DNA of 45,559 nt, from assembly GCA_014728215.1 (NCBI GenBank), contig WJLZ01000224.1, positions 1-45,559 of the forward strand, given 5' to 3'. Below are positions 7,425 through 16,843 of this stretch, piece by piece. A program made the position numbers and the translations under genes. Within the stretch, counting starts at the first letter, position 1; every line of letters starts with the position of its first letter. A model generated the notes under the pieces. It made no database searches, was not told the origin of the DNA, and worked only from the letters and a program-made list of their open reading frames with translations. Source of the DNA: Chitinivibrionales bacterium (lineage in GTDB: Bacteria; Fibrobacterota; Chitinivibrionia; Chitinivibrionales; WJKA01).

Positions 7425-9605
7425 ATGCTGTTAATGGAATGGTCGGTCGAACGATCCGCCGAAAACCTGATTACCCAAATCAAGGAAGTCAACCCCCGGG
7501 TTGATACCGAGCTGATTAGCAAGGCGTTTTGTTTCTCCTGGGAAGCACACAAGAACCAGGTCCGCAAATCCGGAGAGCCCTTTCTTTCCCATCCCGTTGC
7601 CGTTGCCCTCATTTTAGCCGAATTACAGCTCGATTCGATTACAATCGCCGCAGGCCTTTTACATGATGTTCTTGAAGATACTCCGGTCGACAAGGATCAA
7701 TTAACCGAAGAATTCGGCGAGGAAATTGCCCCGCTGGTTGATGGCGTTACCAAGATCCAGAAATTTGAGATGAAATCCCGGGCTCAACGCCAGGCCGAAA
7801 CCTATCGGAAAATGCTTTTGTCCATGGCCAAAGATATCCGGGTAATTATCATCAAATTTGCCGACCGGCTCCATAATTTACGCACACTGAAATATTTAAA
7901 ACCGTCAAAGATTCGAGATATCGCGGCCGAAACAATCGATATCTACGCCCCCCTGGCTCACCGTCTCGGAATGGCAAAAGTCAAATGGGAACTTGAAGAT
8001 CTTGCATTCAAACATCTACACCCCGATGAATACAAAAAAATTGTCACAAAAATTGTAAATTCACGCTATGACCGTGAAAAACTTATCGACAGCTTTACTA
8101 TTCCTCTCCGGCATAAGCTCGAACAGGAAGGAATTGAAGCGACTGTAATCGGCCGTCCCAAGCATTTTTACAGTATCTACCGCAAAATGCACCTCTATAA
8201 CCGGCCCTTCGAAGAAATATACGATCTTCTTGCAATCCGGGTTATTACCAACAGTATCAGGGATTGCTATCATGTTCTGGGCATTGTCCATTCAATATGG
8301 AAACCCATCCAGGACCGTTTCAAAGACTATATCGGGACGCCTAAACTGAATGGATATCAATCGCTGCACACGACAATATTTGGTGAGCACGGCAATATTA
8401 CTGAAATACAGATACGGACCTGGGAAATGAACCATGTTGCTGAGGATGGTATTGCAGCGCACTGGCGATATAAAAATGGTGAAGAAGACATTAATTCAAA
8501 GGATGAACATGCGCTGGAATGGCTGAAGAATCTTATCGAATGGCAAAAAGATCTCACCGATTCGGCAGAATTTTTTGAATTTTTCAAAGTTGACCTGTTT
8601 CATGCCGAAATATTCATATTTACCCCCAGAGGAGACCTGATTTCTCTTCCCAAGGGCGCTACGGTCCTGGATTTTGCCTTTGCCGTTCACACCGATCTGG
8701 GACTTCATTGCATCGGCGCAAAGGTTGACGGCAAAATTGAGCCGATAAACACAGTTTTAAAAAGCGGTTGTACTGTCGAAATTCTTCATTCATCATCCAA
8801 GTGGCCCTCTATCGACTGGCTGCAGCACATCCAAACCGCCAAAGCCCGTTCCTCGATCCGGCGGTATTTTAAAAATATGGAAAAGCACGAAAGTATCGAG
8901 CTGGGCAAAAAGATCATCCGTACAAATTACAATAAACTCCATTTTTCTTCCCAATTTACTGATCATGTACCGGGAATGTTGAAATCTTTGGGAATCAACA
9001 ACCTCGATCAGGTCTACGAACTCGTTGGAAAAGGCGAACTTCCCATCAGCCGAATTGTACACTACTTTCAAACGCGAAAATCCAGGCAGTCGATGCCGTC
9101 ACGAATGGTATCGGGATTTGTTCGTACTTTTGTTAATCCCAATTTTCCGATACCTGTCGACGACACCGAAAATATAATGATTCGTTTTGCCAAATGCTGC
9201 AATCCGATCCCCGGCGATTCCATCATTGGATTCGTGACTAAAGGACGAGGTATTGCCATACACCGTTCGGATTGTCCTCATGTTAATAGCTTCCGTAATG
9301 AGGAAGAACGAACTATTGCCGTCAGCTGGGACAATCAGGAAAATGGCCGGTATGTTGTTATAATTGAAATTGTCGCCAATGATTCTCCCGGCCTTCTTTA
9401 TGAAATATCGAAGGTATTTACTAATTTCGGCGCTAATGTGATCGAAGGATCGATTAGAACCGAAAACCAACGGGTACATAATATTTTCAAGATTGAAATC
9501 CGTAACAAGAATCAACTGAAACAGATTTTCAGGCGAATACAAAAAATTAAAGGAATTGAGAAGATATCCCGAACAAAAGATTATATTTATTCCTCAAAAA
9601 AATAG
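7425..9605 (+). CDS. rel: Bifunctional (p)ppGpp synthetase/hydrolase, Rel/SpoT family
   Basis: Makes and degrades the alarmone (p)ppGpp in the stringent response. The 726 residues carry the full long-RSH order. An HD hydrolase domain contains LLHDVLEDT (the HDxxED metal site). The synthetase domain contains RPKHFYSIYRKM and RFKDYIGTPKLNGYQSLHT. A TGS domain (FTPRGDLISLPKGATVLDFA), a helical and zinc-finger-like segment with the CC pair in AKCCNPIPGD, and a C-terminal ACT domain follow. Intact HDxxED and the RFKD version of the synthetase motif (not the ExDD of monofunctional RelA) indicate a bifunctional enzyme. ATG 7425 has AGGA about 11 bases upstream; ATG 7434 is a less likely alternative. 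The 210 bases before it hold no convincing gene. Confidence 0.97.
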   Translation: MLLMEWSVERSAENLITQIKEVNPRVDTELISKAFCFSWEAHKNQVRKSGEPFLSHPVAVALILAELQLDSITIAAGLLHDVLEDTPVDKDQLTEEFGEEIAPLVDGVTKIQKFEMKSRAQRQAETYRKMLLSMAKDIRVIIIKFADRLHNLRTLKYLKPSKIRDIAAETIDIYAPLAHRLGMAKVKWELEDLAFKHLHPDEYKKIVTKIVNSRYDREKLIDSFTIPLRHKLEQEGIEATVIGRPKHFYSIYRKMHLYNRPFEEIYDLLAIRVITNSIRDCYHVLGIVHSIWKPIQDRFKDYIGTPKLNGYQSLHTTIFGEHGNITEIQIRTWEMNHVAEDGIAAHWRYKNGEEDINSKDEHALEWLKNLIEWQKDLTDSAEFFEFFKVDLFHAEIFIFTPRGDLISLPKGATVLDFAFAVHTDLGLHCIGAKVDGKIEPINTVLKSGCTVEILHSSSKWPSIDWLQHIQTAKARSSIRRYFKNMEKHESIELGKKIIRTNYNKLHFSSQFTDHVPGMLKSLGINNLDQVYELVGKGELPISRIVHYFQTRKSRQSMPSRMVSGFVRTFVNPNFPIPVDDTENIMIRFAKCCNPIPGDSIIGFVTKGRGIAIHRSDCPHVNSFRNEEERTIAVSWDNQENGRYVVIIEIVANDSPGLLYEISKVFTNFGANVIEGSIRTENQRVHNIFKIEIRNKNQLKQIFRRIQKIKGIEKISRTKDYIYSSKK

Positions 9606-9644
9606 CCGATTTTGCTCTGATAGTACCATTTTATCACCTTTTAG

Positions 9645-10100
9645 ATGAGTTTAGTTGCACCTATGGGTTTCATACAATCATTTTTGATTGAAATTGCCGC
9701 TTTTGCAGGCGGGATCGGTATTGCGGTGATGATCCTTTTCCTGAAAAATCGTACCAGGAGTAATCTTGCCGACATCCAGGAGACCCACACAACATTTGTT
9801 TTTTCCGGCAATCTGAAACAGACATCGCTTCTTGATGCAATTCAGTTTCTTGAAATCGGGCGTCGCCAGGGAATTCTCCATATCTACTGTGGCCGCCGGA
9901 AAGGATATCTTACATTCGCTGATGGGAAAGTAATTGATGCATTTTATCGGAATACCACTGGAAGAGAAGCGATTTTCGCCATGCTCGATCTTGAGGAAGG
10001 CGATTTTTATTTTGAACCGAAAATGATCATGCAACCTCAATTAATGCAGGAATCCATTCTGGATCTGACATTTGAGTGGGATGCAAGAAAAAACAGCTGA
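9645..10100 (+). CDS. Membrane-anchored DUF4388 (PATAN) protein
   Basis: The protein has 151 residues. One N-terminal membrane segment (about residues 10-30) is followed by a DUF4388/PATAN domain. This starts at VFSGNLKQTSLLDAIQFLE and continues through RRQGILHIYCGRRKGYLTFADGKVIDA to GREAIFAMLDLEEGDFYFEP. DUF4388 domains are small signalling modules often attached to response regulators and gliding/motility regulators; the partner here is unknown. It lies 39 bases after rel and 48 before prs in the same direction, so it may be co-transcribed. ATG 9645 has no good ribosome binding site, and ATG 9663 is also in frame. The membrane anchor before a lone DUF4388 is less usual than a receiver fusion. 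Confidence 0.8.
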   Translation: MSLVAPMGFIQSFLIEIAAFAGGIGIAVMILFLKNRTRSNLADIQETHTTFVFSGNLKQTSLLDAIQFLEIGRRQGILHIYCGRRKGYLTFADGKVIDAFYRNTTGREAIFAMLDLEEGDFYFEPKMIMQPQLMQESILDLTFEWDARKNS

Positions 10101-10148
10101 ACAGACTGAATTTATACATAGTAACTTTAATTTTTTGGAGTACACACC

Positions 10149-11096
10149 ATGTTAGGGAAGTTAAAGATCTTTGCCGGTAATGCAAACCAGCCTCTGGCAA
10201 AAGAGATCTGTCGGTATGCCGGAGTTCGGCTTGGTAAATGTAAGATTATCAAATTCAGCAACGAAAACATTAAAGTAAAAATCGATGAAAGCGTTCGGGG
10301 CAAAGATGTTTTTGTTATTCAGCCCTCCTGCACCCCTGTTAACGAAAATTTCATGGAGCTTCTGATTCTTATCGATGCTATCAAGCATGCGAGTGCGGCA
10401 CGCATCACTGCAGTTACTCCCTATTATCCCTATGTTCGCTCCGACAAAAAGGATGAAGCCAGAATATCCATCACGGCCCGTCTTGTAGCCGATCTGCTTC
10501 AGACCGCCGGCGCCCATCGAGTCATGGCCATGAACCTTCATTCTCCCCAGATTCAGGGCTTTTTCCGCATTCCAGTCGATCACCTTCTCGCCGGAAAAGA
10601 GCTTTGTGAGTTTTTTAAAAAAGAAGGAACCGAAGACTGCGTCGTTGTTGCCCCTGATTCGGGCAGTGCCAAGCACGCAAAATATTACGCAGCAGTACTT
10701 CAGCTCCCTATGGCCATTATGGACAAACGTCGTACCGATGACACTGAAAATCCAACGATTCATTCCATTATCGGCGATGTAAAAGGAAAACGGGCGTTGA
10801 TTTTTGATGATGAGGTTGCTTCCGCCGGTTCGCTCTGTCAGGTAACCAATGTCCTGCACGACCTTGGGGTTAAAGAAGTTCAGGCGTGCTGTGTTCATGG
10901 TGTTCTTTCCGGGAGTGCTATCGAACGTATAAAGACAAGCAATTTATCGCGACTCGTTGTAACCGATACCGTGTATATTCCCGAATATAAACGGATTCCT
11001 CAGCTTCATATCATTTCTGTAGCAGAACTTTTAGCAAAGGCAATTACCTATACAAACCAGGGTAAGTCGATCAGCGGGTTGTTTGATCGCTATTGA
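10149..11096 (+). CDS. prs: Ribose-phosphate pyrophosphokinase
   Basis: Makes PRPP from ribose 5-phosphate and ATP for nucleotide, His and Trp synthesis. It has 315 residues, normal length. The N-terminal half carries PYYPYVRSDKK (ATP region, usually YFGYARQDRK) and the divalent-cation region MNLHSPQIQGFF. The flexible-loop equivalent is MDKRRTDDTEN. The PRPP-binding loop reads ALIFDDEVASAGSL, where the usual form is VDDMIDTGGT, so this belongs to a variant branch of the family. GGAG lies 9 bases before the ATG. The next gene begins 8 bases after its stop. Confidence 0.93.
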   Translation: MLGKLKIFAGNANQPLAKEICRYAGVRLGKCKIIKFSNENIKVKIDESVRGKDVFVIQPSCTPVNENFMELLILIDAIKHASAARITAVTPYYPYVRSDKKDEARISITARLVADLLQTAGAHRVMAMNLHSPQIQGFFRIPVDHLLAGKELCEFFKKEGTEDCVVVAPDSGSAKHAKYYAAVLQLPMAIMDKRRTDDTENPTIHSIIGDVKGKRALIFDDEVASAGSLCQVTNVLHDLGVKEVQACCVHGVLSGSAIERIKTSNLSRLVVTDTVYIPEYKRIPQLHIISVAELLAKAITYTNQGKSISGLFDRY

Positions 11097-11104
11097 GGGC
11101 ACCT

Positions 11105-11485
11105 ATGAGTCAGACTCGATTTAATACAATGCTTCCGCTCATACTCTGGGCATGTATAATTGTAATTTTAAGTTCGATTCCCGGCGAGCAAATGCCCATT
11201 GCCACATCGATGTGGCAATGGGATAAGATTGCACATTTTGGTGAGTACTGTATTCTCGGTTTTCTTCTCATGCGCCATATCAATTACCGGAATCCTTCGG
11301 CCGGATGGAATCTTATTGCTGTATGGATTTTCTTTGCCCTTCTTTTTGCCTGTATCGATGAGGTTCATCAGACGCTGATACCAAATCGCATGTGTACCTG
11401 GCAGGATTTTATAGCCGACTCCCTGGGCATTTTTTCAGGCTTTGCTCTTTGGCATATCAGAACGGCAAAAAAGAAGGTAGCATGA
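11105..11485 (+). CDS. VanZ-like membrane protein
   Basis: The protein has 126 residues and four hydrophobic segments. The family motifs are visible: DKIAHFGEYCILGFLL, then FACIDEVHQTLIPNR, then DFIADSLGIFSGF. VanZ-like proteins are small inner-membrane proteins of poorly known role (VanZ itself gives low-level teicoplanin resistance), so no function is assigned. ATG 11105 is preferred over the overlapping TTG 11093 because GAGGG lies just upstream. Its stop overlaps the start of the pseudouridine synthase gene (ATGA). Confidence 0.85.
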   Translation: MSQTRFNTMLPLILWACIIVILSSIPGEQMPIATSMWQWDKIAHFGEYCILGFLLMRHINYRNPSAGWNLIAVWIFFALLFACIDEVHQTLIPNRMCTWQDFIADSLGIFSGFALWHIRTAKKKVA

Positions 11486-12483
11486 TTAAACTGATCCTTG
11501 GCGCCAACGATGCCGGAAGCCGTCTTGACCGCTATCTTCGAAAACATCTTGCTCTCAAATCCCTTTCAGCTATTTATCATCTTATTCGGCGGGGTGATGT
11601 AAAAATTAACGAAAAAAAAGCTAAGGCCGATTATCGAATACATGATGGTGATGTACTTGAAATCCCTTCGCTTAGTAACGCCGAATTAGTTCATAAAAAA
11701 ACCGCTCCTTCAACTCAGATAAAAAATCTCGTTAACACCGATTTTTTTAACCGGAATTTTAAAATTATTTTTGAAGATGAAACCTTGATTTTATGCAATA
11801 AACCGGTTCGCCTTGCGGTGCATCCGGGTACCGGTCACCTTAAAAGCGACACTCTTATCGATTGTGCCAAGAGCTATATCCTCAGTAAAACCACGGCAAA
11901 AAATTACATAGAACCGGTTCTGGTCCATCGACTCGACAAAGAAACTTCCGGTATTATAATGATAGCCAAAAACAAACAGGTCCTCAGAAAAATTCACCAC
12001 TCCCTTCGTCAAGGAGATATTACCAAAGAGTACATTGCTCTTTGTCATGGTGTACCACAATCCAGGAAAGGGACCATTTCACTCGGTCTGGAGCGAACTC
12101 ATACCACTGCCGGTGGAACCAAAATGAAAGTAAGTACCAATGGCACTGGTTCACAAAGCCGTTACAAAGTTACCTGGAATTCGGGGCATATATCAGAACT
12201 TTCGATACTGCTCGACACAGGAAAAACTCATCAGATCAGAATCCATACCGCTCATGAGGGATTTCCCATTATCGGCGATATGCGGTATGGTGACCGTGAG
12301 CAGGATAAAAAGATTTTTACCGCCACCGGATGCATGCAACGGATGTATCTCCATGCTTATCAGCTGACATTCCCTCACCCTGTCACCCGGGTGGTTTTCA
12401 ATTTTACTGCGCCCATACCCGACGAATTCGGCCGGCTTAAAAATGCTATAAAGAACAGACGCTTTATTGCAAATAGGCGCTGA
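11482..12483 (+). CDS. RluA-family 23S rRNA pseudouridine synthase
   Basis: Isomerises specific uridines in rRNA. It has 333 residues: an N-terminal S4 RNA-binding domain (about 10-70, from GSRLDRYLRKHL) followed by the catalytic domain. The catalytic Asp is Asp152 in HRLDKETSG; GKTHQIRIH and YGD near the C-terminus complete the family pattern. S4 plus RluA core fits RluC or RluD type enzymes, but the target uridine cannot be told from sequence. The ATG at 11482 overlaps the VanZ-like stop by 4 bases, with AAGG just upstream. Confidence 0.93.
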   Translation: MIKLILGANDAGSRLDRYLRKHLALKSLSAIYHLIRRGDVKINEKKAKADYRIHDGDVLEIPSLSNAELVHKKTAPSTQIKNLVNTDFFNRNFKIIFEDETLILCNKPVRLAVHPGTGHLKSDTLIDCAKSYILSKTTAKNYIEPVLVHRLDKETSGIIMIAKNKQVLRKIHHSLRQGDITKEYIALCHGVPQSRKGTISLGLERTHTTAGGTKMKVSTNGTGSQSRYKVTWNSGHISELSILLDTGKTHQIRIHTAHEGFPIIGDMRYGDREQDKKIFTATGCMQRMYLHAYQLTFPHPVTRVVFNFTAPIPDEFGRLKNAIKNRRFIANRR

Positions 12484-12558
12484 CTATGCTATTATAGCTA
12501 TAAGGACGATCTTTGGTATTGTGCCACCGAGCGTAGAGTATATTACTTTCATAAAATT

Positions 12559-15330
12559 ATGGCATCCCAGGACACAAAATCTACAAAGCGATTCTCGCTT
12601 AAAGGTAATGTCGAGATCGAAAATCTCCTTCCCCGAATTGAGCGGACATTTTTCAAGGTCGGCTCGACATTAGGCAAATACCGCATTATCGAAGAAATCG
12701 ACCGTGGCGGAATGGCAGTAGTCTATAAAGCACTGCAACTCGATCTCGACCGGGTCGTCGCCCTCAAAGTCCTTCCGGCGAACATAACAATCAACCGTCG
12801 CTTTGTGGACCGTTTTCTTTCGGAAGCTCATGCCGTCGCTCAGCTCAATCATCCCAATATAGTCAGTATTCATGAAGTCGCCATGGAAGACAATGTTTAC
12901 TTTCTGGCAATGGATTATATCCCGGGCAAAAATCTGTACTATTATCTTAATCTTGAGAAGCCCAAACTTGTTGATGTACTTGAAATAGTATCCACTCTTG
13001 CCGATGCATTGGGTTATGCCCATCGCCAGAAGATTGTCCACCGTGATTTGAAACTGAATAATATCATTATGCGGGATGATGCATCGCCGGTACTTATCGA
13101 TTTCGGTCTTGCAAAAGCGCTGGAGAATGAAGAAGGGTCTATTACCCAGACCGGCGAAATCATGGGCTCCCCGGCCTACATGGCGCCCGAACGGCTGCTG
13201 GGTGCCGCAGCCGATCACCGGAGCGATATCTGTTCGCTGGGAATTATGCTCTACGAAATGTTAACTTTCAAGAATCCCTACCTTGATCCCCGAAGCATAC
13301 ATCAGACAACAATGAATGTACTGGAATCGGATCCTATTCCTCCCCGCAAACTTGTGCAATGGCTGCCTGTTGAAGTTGAAGCAATAACTCTTAAAGCCAT
13401 GCACAAAGATCAGGATAAGCGATACCAGACCATGGAGGAAATGAGTGACGATGTACGGCGTTATCAGAAAGGCGAACCTGTTCTTGCACGCCCGCCTTCG
13501 TTTATCTCACGGGGCAAACATTTTTTTAAAAAATACTGGGCCTGGGCTGTCATCACCACGTTAATAATCCTTTTCTCAACTATTATCGGTATTTCGCTCT
13601 ATACTCAGAACCGGAAAGAAAGGCCTCATTGGCAGTTGGTCTATTCAGAATCATTCAGCACCGACAAAACCGATGAAAACTGGCAATCATTTACAATGGG
13701 GCAAAGCCGGGAAAAACCGATCTGGGTAATCCGTGACGGCGCTCTTCACGCACCCGGCAATACATCCGGATTTATCAGGCTCGAAAAACCCCTGACCAGA
13801 GATATTAAAATCGAGTTTGATATTGCAGCAACCGAAAAGTCATTGTTTGATGTCGGTTTTTTTCTTAACGGCGACTCGCCGGACAGTGGATATACCTTTC
13901 ACATAAATCGTTGGGGTACGCCTGAATGCGGAATCACCTTCCCTTCCAGTAAGTTCCTTTTCAGGGATTTCCTTCTCCCGGACCATCCTGAACGTTGCTC
14001 ATATCATGTCACCGTTGAAAAACAAAATGGACAAATTTCTTTTTCAATTAACGACAAACATATTGCAACGATATGGGACCTTTTTCCGCCACTCGGAAAA
14101 TCTCACCAGAAAATCGGGTTCTTTTCCTCCGGTGGTACAGTGCTTTTTGATAATTTAAAAGTTTATCGTCTTGCTATTCCTCGGCTCTCCAGCCCGACAC
14201 ATGTTGCCGACCGTTTCTGGGAAAGAGGAGATCTTGTAACTGCTCTCGAAGAATACTCGATGCTTCTGGAAGACTTTCCCGATTTTGAACAGGAACCCGA
14301 TGTACTTCTTAAAATCAGTGACTGTCTGATCCGGATGCAACGGTATACCCGGGCGCGGGAATTTCTTAACAAAACACTGAACTCAAAATACAGTAATCAA
14401 ACCCATCTTGCACAAGCCCATTATCTTTTTGGAACTCTTTATTACCATCAGAACAATTTTGATGAAGCGATGATTCGTTTCAGAGAGTTACATAAACGAT
14501 ATCCATCTCATCCGGGTAATCAGCATGCCATTTTACTGATGGCACAGCGGAATGCCTCTCTTATCGATAATAACCGGATTAATGAAGCGCTTGCCAATGT
14601 CGACAGTCTTGCCTGGGCTTACAATGATCAGACAAGCTTAACAGGGAATCTTTATCTCTATGCGGCAAATCATTATCTTCGTGCTAAAATGCCCGGAAAA
14701 GCGTTATCGGTTTTGACTCGGGCCGCGGACCGTTTCAGTGATAACCCCATTCTTCTCTCCAGTATCCGGTTGAAAAGAGGAATGGCATATTTAATGAAAG
14801 GGGAGAGAAAAAAAGCCAATGAAGCATTTAACCGAAGTATTACTCCACCAATACAAACCCATGACGGCTGGATGGGATGGATGATGCTTGCACAAATATA
14901 CGAATATCGCTTTATGTATAAAGATGCGTTAAAGATTTACCGGAAAATCTATCAGGAATGCCCTCGCGGAACAGACCTTCCCTGGCTGGCGAAACTGAAA
15001 ACGGGTGAACTCGCACCCTATACCAGGCAACACAAGGACTTCGATTTGCTGTTCAGGTCGGTTATTGATGCCCCAAGCCCCTACCCCCTTCCCCGGGCAA
15101 CTGCACAGTTTTATCTGGGAGAACTTTCCGAAAATGAATTTCATGAGATTCTTGAAAAGCTGGGTTATGATAGTCGTGAGATATTCAGATTCACCGCTCA
15201 AAAAGAATTAATAGAAGGTAATTATCGGGCTTCACGCCGCAACTTCAAAAGATTTATGCGCCACCTTTCCCGATCTTCATGGGAATACCATTTTACAGAA
15301 CGGATTTTGCAAAATCCGATACTTCGATAG
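12559..15330 (+). CDS. Transmembrane Ser/Thr protein kinase with beta-sandwich and TPR domains
   Basis: The protein has 923 residues. A Hanks-type kinase domain spans about 41-305: Gly loop DRGGMAVVYK, Lys70 in VALK, Glu89, catalytic Asp163 in HRDLKLNN (Leu where Pro is usual), DFG at 181-183, and the activation-loop end GSPAYMAPE. All catalytic residues are present. One membrane segment (about 326-348) leads to an extracytoplasmic region. That region starts with a lectin-like beta-sandwich (about 358-535; similar in pattern to LamG or DUF1080 domains) and ends in TPR-type helical repeats (about 545-800). It may sense envelope glycans or proteins and phosphorylate cytoplasmic targets; the ligand is unknown. 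ATG 12559 has only a poor ribosome binding site. The 75 bases before it are AT-rich and may hold its promoter. Confidence 0.93.
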   Translation: MASQDTKSTKRFSLKGNVEIENLLPRIERTFFKVGSTLGKYRIIEEIDRGGMAVVYKALQLDLDRVVALKVLPANITINRRFVDRFLSEAHAVAQLNHPNIVSIHEVAMEDNVYFLAMDYIPGKNLYYYLNLEKPKLVDVLEIVSTLADALGYAHRQKIVHRDLKLNNIIMRDDASPVLIDFGLAKALENEEGSITQTGEIMGSPAYMAPERLLGAAADHRSDICSLGIMLYEMLTFKNPYLDPRSIHQTTMNVLESDPIPPRKLVQWLPVEVEAITLKAMHKDQDKRYQTMEEMSDDVRRYQKGEPVLARPPSFISRGKHFFKKYWAWAVITTLIILFSTIIGISLYTQNRKERPHWQLVYSESFSTDKTDENWQSFTMGQSREKPIWVIRDGALHAPGNTSGFIRLEKPLTRDIKIEFDIAATEKSLFDVGFFLNGDSPDSGYTFHINRWGTPECGITFPSSKFLFRDFLLPDHPERCSYHVTVEKQNGQISFSINDKHIATIWDLFPPLGKSHQKIGFFSSGGTVLFDNLKVYRLAIPRLSSPTHVADRFWERGDLVTALEEYSMLLEDFPDFEQEPDVLLKISDCLIRMQRYTRAREFLNKTLNSKYSNQTHLAQAHYLFGTLYYHQNNFDEAMIRFRELHKRYPSHPGNQHAILLMAQRNASLIDNNRINEALANVDSLAWAYNDQTSLTGNLYLYAANHYLRAKMPGKALSVLTRAADRFSDNPILLSSIRLKRGMAYLMKGERKKANEAFNRSITPPIQTHDGWMGWMMLAQIYEYRFMYKDALKIYRKIYQECPRGTDLPWLAKLKTGELAPYTRQHKDFDLLFRSVIDAPSPYPLPRATAQFYLGELSENEFHEILEKLGYDSREIFRFTAQKELIEGNYRASRRNFKRFMRHLSRSSWEYHFTERILQNPILR

Positions 15331-15361
15331 AGAGCAGAGTGATTACGAAGTTATGAGAAGG

Positions 15362-15380
15362 TCACGAGATAAAGTCGTGA
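15362..15380. repeat. Inverted repeat between convergent genes, possible weak terminator
   Basis: TCACGA (15362-15367) and TCGTGA (15375-15380) can form a 6-bp stem with a 7-base loop. It lies between the kinase stop (15330) and the convergent stop at 15418. There is no T-run on either side, so terminator function is a guess from position. Confidence 0.3.
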
Positions 15381-15417
15381 TGCCAATTCTGCCAATCACG
15401 ATCTGGCCTTAAGCCTG

Positions 15418-15672
15418 CTATCTGGTCGCAATATTTATCCCGAATTGAAAGAGAAGTATAACCACAATAATAATCGCAATTATTCGGACGATTATCTCAA
15501 CCCAGGCTGGAATACGTGGTGTTGAGTGAGTCGGCTTCTTTTCTTGAGCCGAAAACTGTTCGGGTGAAGTCCCGGTTTTATCGGTATTTCTCTTCGGATT
15601 AGATTCACCACCGGAATCCAGAATTTCACGAAGATTTTTTTCAAATCCTGAATCATCACCATTGTTTTTCAT
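15418..15672 (-). CDS. Small C-terminally membrane-anchored protein, unknown function
   Basis: The protein has 84 residues. The first 55 are hydrophilic and polar (Ser, Asn, Lys, Pro rich), followed by one strong hydrophobic segment at about 58-80 and a short tail. It is not a family I recognise. ATG 15672 is chosen; a TTG five codons upstream is also in frame. No convincing ribosome binding site precedes either. The clean amphipathic-then-hydrophobic layout and the convergent position suggest a real gene, but the support is modest. Confidence 0.5.
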   Translation of the reverse strand: MKNNGDDSGFEKNLREILDSGGESNPKRNTDKTGTSPEQFSAQEKKPTHSTPRIPAWVEIIVRIIAIIIVVILLFQFGINIATR

Positions 15673-15975
15673 GATATGAATATACAAGAATGTTACAATT
15701 TTAACAACGAAGAGTGCTCATAAACAATATCTGTTAGTGTAGATTCGAATTAGTATACTTCACGCAGCACCGGAACTGCATGCCGATAAAAGGCCTACAA
15801 ATCCGGGTTTGGAAAACAGGTGTTGCTATTTCAATTAATTTCAATGCCTTTGGGAGGCTGGAAAGAGCAATAAAAGCGAACCAAAAAACTTTTCGTCATA
15901 AACCCTTGAATAATTGTGCAATTTTGGGTTATTTTAACCCTTTAAAAATGTGGCTAAATCAAGAAATGGAATATA
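15673..15975. other. Intergenic region between divergent genes with one palindrome
   Basis: The stretch is AT-rich and shared by the 5' ends of the small membrane protein gene and the PHP gene. The only structure seen is the palindrome at 15926-15940. An open frame at 15780-15998 has no family resemblance and overlaps the PHP start, so I do not call it. Confidence 0.5.
15926..15940. promoter_or_regulatory. Perfect palindrome upstream of PHP gene, possible operator
   Basis: GGGTTA-TTT-TAACCC is a perfect 6-bp inverted repeat with a 3-base centre, 36 bases before the PHP start codon. It could bind a dimeric repressor or form a small hairpin in the leader. Function is inferred from position only. 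Confidence 0.3.
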
Positions 15976-16824
15976 ATGCAGTCAGGAGTCGGTTCTAGAA
16001 CAAAACATATAGATCTACATATTCATACTAAATATTCGGACGGTTCGCTTTCGGAGCAGGAAGTGGTTGATATGGCATTTCAAAAGAACCTGAAGGCCAT
16101 AGCCATTACTGATCATGATTGCATTGATGCATATCCTCTTGCTCAAAAGCTTGGTTCAGAGTTGGATATTGAGGTCATTCCTGCGGTTGAGCTTTCATCG
16201 GAGATTGAAGGCATGGATATCCATATTCTTGGATATTACATCGATGATACCAACGAGGATTTTATCCGGAAGCTTGCTGAGATGAAACGCGCCCGGTATA
16301 AGCGGGCAAAAAAAATGGTCGAGAATTTAAACGATCAAGGGACAGATCTCCGATTTGAAACAGTGCTTAATATTGCCGGAAAAGGAGCGGTGGGCCGACC
16401 CCATATCGCGGCAGCATTGTTAAAAGAAGAACTGGTATATTCATTCAGAGAAGCTTTTGATAAATATATCGGTTACGACTCTCCCGCCTATGTCAAAAAG
16501 ATGATCCTTCATCCAAAAGAAGTTTTCGACCTTATTCGTGAGGCGAATGGACTTCCTATTCTCGCTCATCCGGGAGTCACCAAAGTTAATGACAGATTAG
16601 ATGAATTTATGCGGGATGGCCTTGCCGGTCTTGAAGTTTATCACTCCGAGCACTCCCAGTCACAAACCCGGCATTATCTTCGGTTTTGCAAAACTCACGA
16701 CTTATCATATTCCGGCGGCTCCGATTTTCACAGCATAGCCCATTACAGAGCGGAAATCGGTGTTCCCCGGGTTCCCTACAATGCCCTGAAAAGTTTAAAA
16801 GAAAAACACCAGTCTCTCTCTTAA
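15976..16824 (+). CDS. PHP-domain phosphoesterase (RNase AM / nucleoside 3',5'-bisphosphate phosphatase type)
   Basis: The 282 residues span a complete PHP domain of the YciV/TrpH (RNase AM) type: DLHIHTKYSDGSL (metal ligands), ITDHDCIDAY, the E of AVELSSEIEG, the HILGY segment, ILAHPGV, YHSEHS, and SGGSDFHS with the last metal-binding Asp-His. Characterised relatives hydrolyse 3',5'-nucleoside bisphosphates or trim 5' ends of RNA with Mn. The length is normal. The ATG overlaps a TATAAT-like sequence and has no strong ribosome binding site. manC follows after 19 bases in the same direction. Confidence 0.9.
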   Translation: MQSGVGSRTKHIDLHIHTKYSDGSLSEQEVVDMAFQKNLKAIAITDHDCIDAYPLAQKLGSELDIEVIPAVELSSEIEGMDIHILGYYIDDTNEDFIRKLAEMKRARYKRAKKMVENLNDQGTDLRFETVLNIAGKGAVGRPHIAAALLKEELVYSFREAFDKYIGYDSPAYVKKMILHPKEVFDLIREANGLPILAHPGVTKVNDRLDEFMRDGLAGLEVYHSEHSQSQTRHYLRFCKTHDLSYSGGSDFHSIAHYRAEIGVPRVPYNALKSLKEKHQSLS

Positions 16825-16843
16825 ACATTAAACAGGAACATTT

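Noticed and set aside
10161-10898. 245-codon minus-strand frame across prs
   Set aside because: Fully antisense to the well-supported prs gene.
15780-15998. 72-codon plus-strand frame before the PHP gene
   Set aside because: No ribosome binding site, no family resemblance, overlaps the PHP start and the palindrome.
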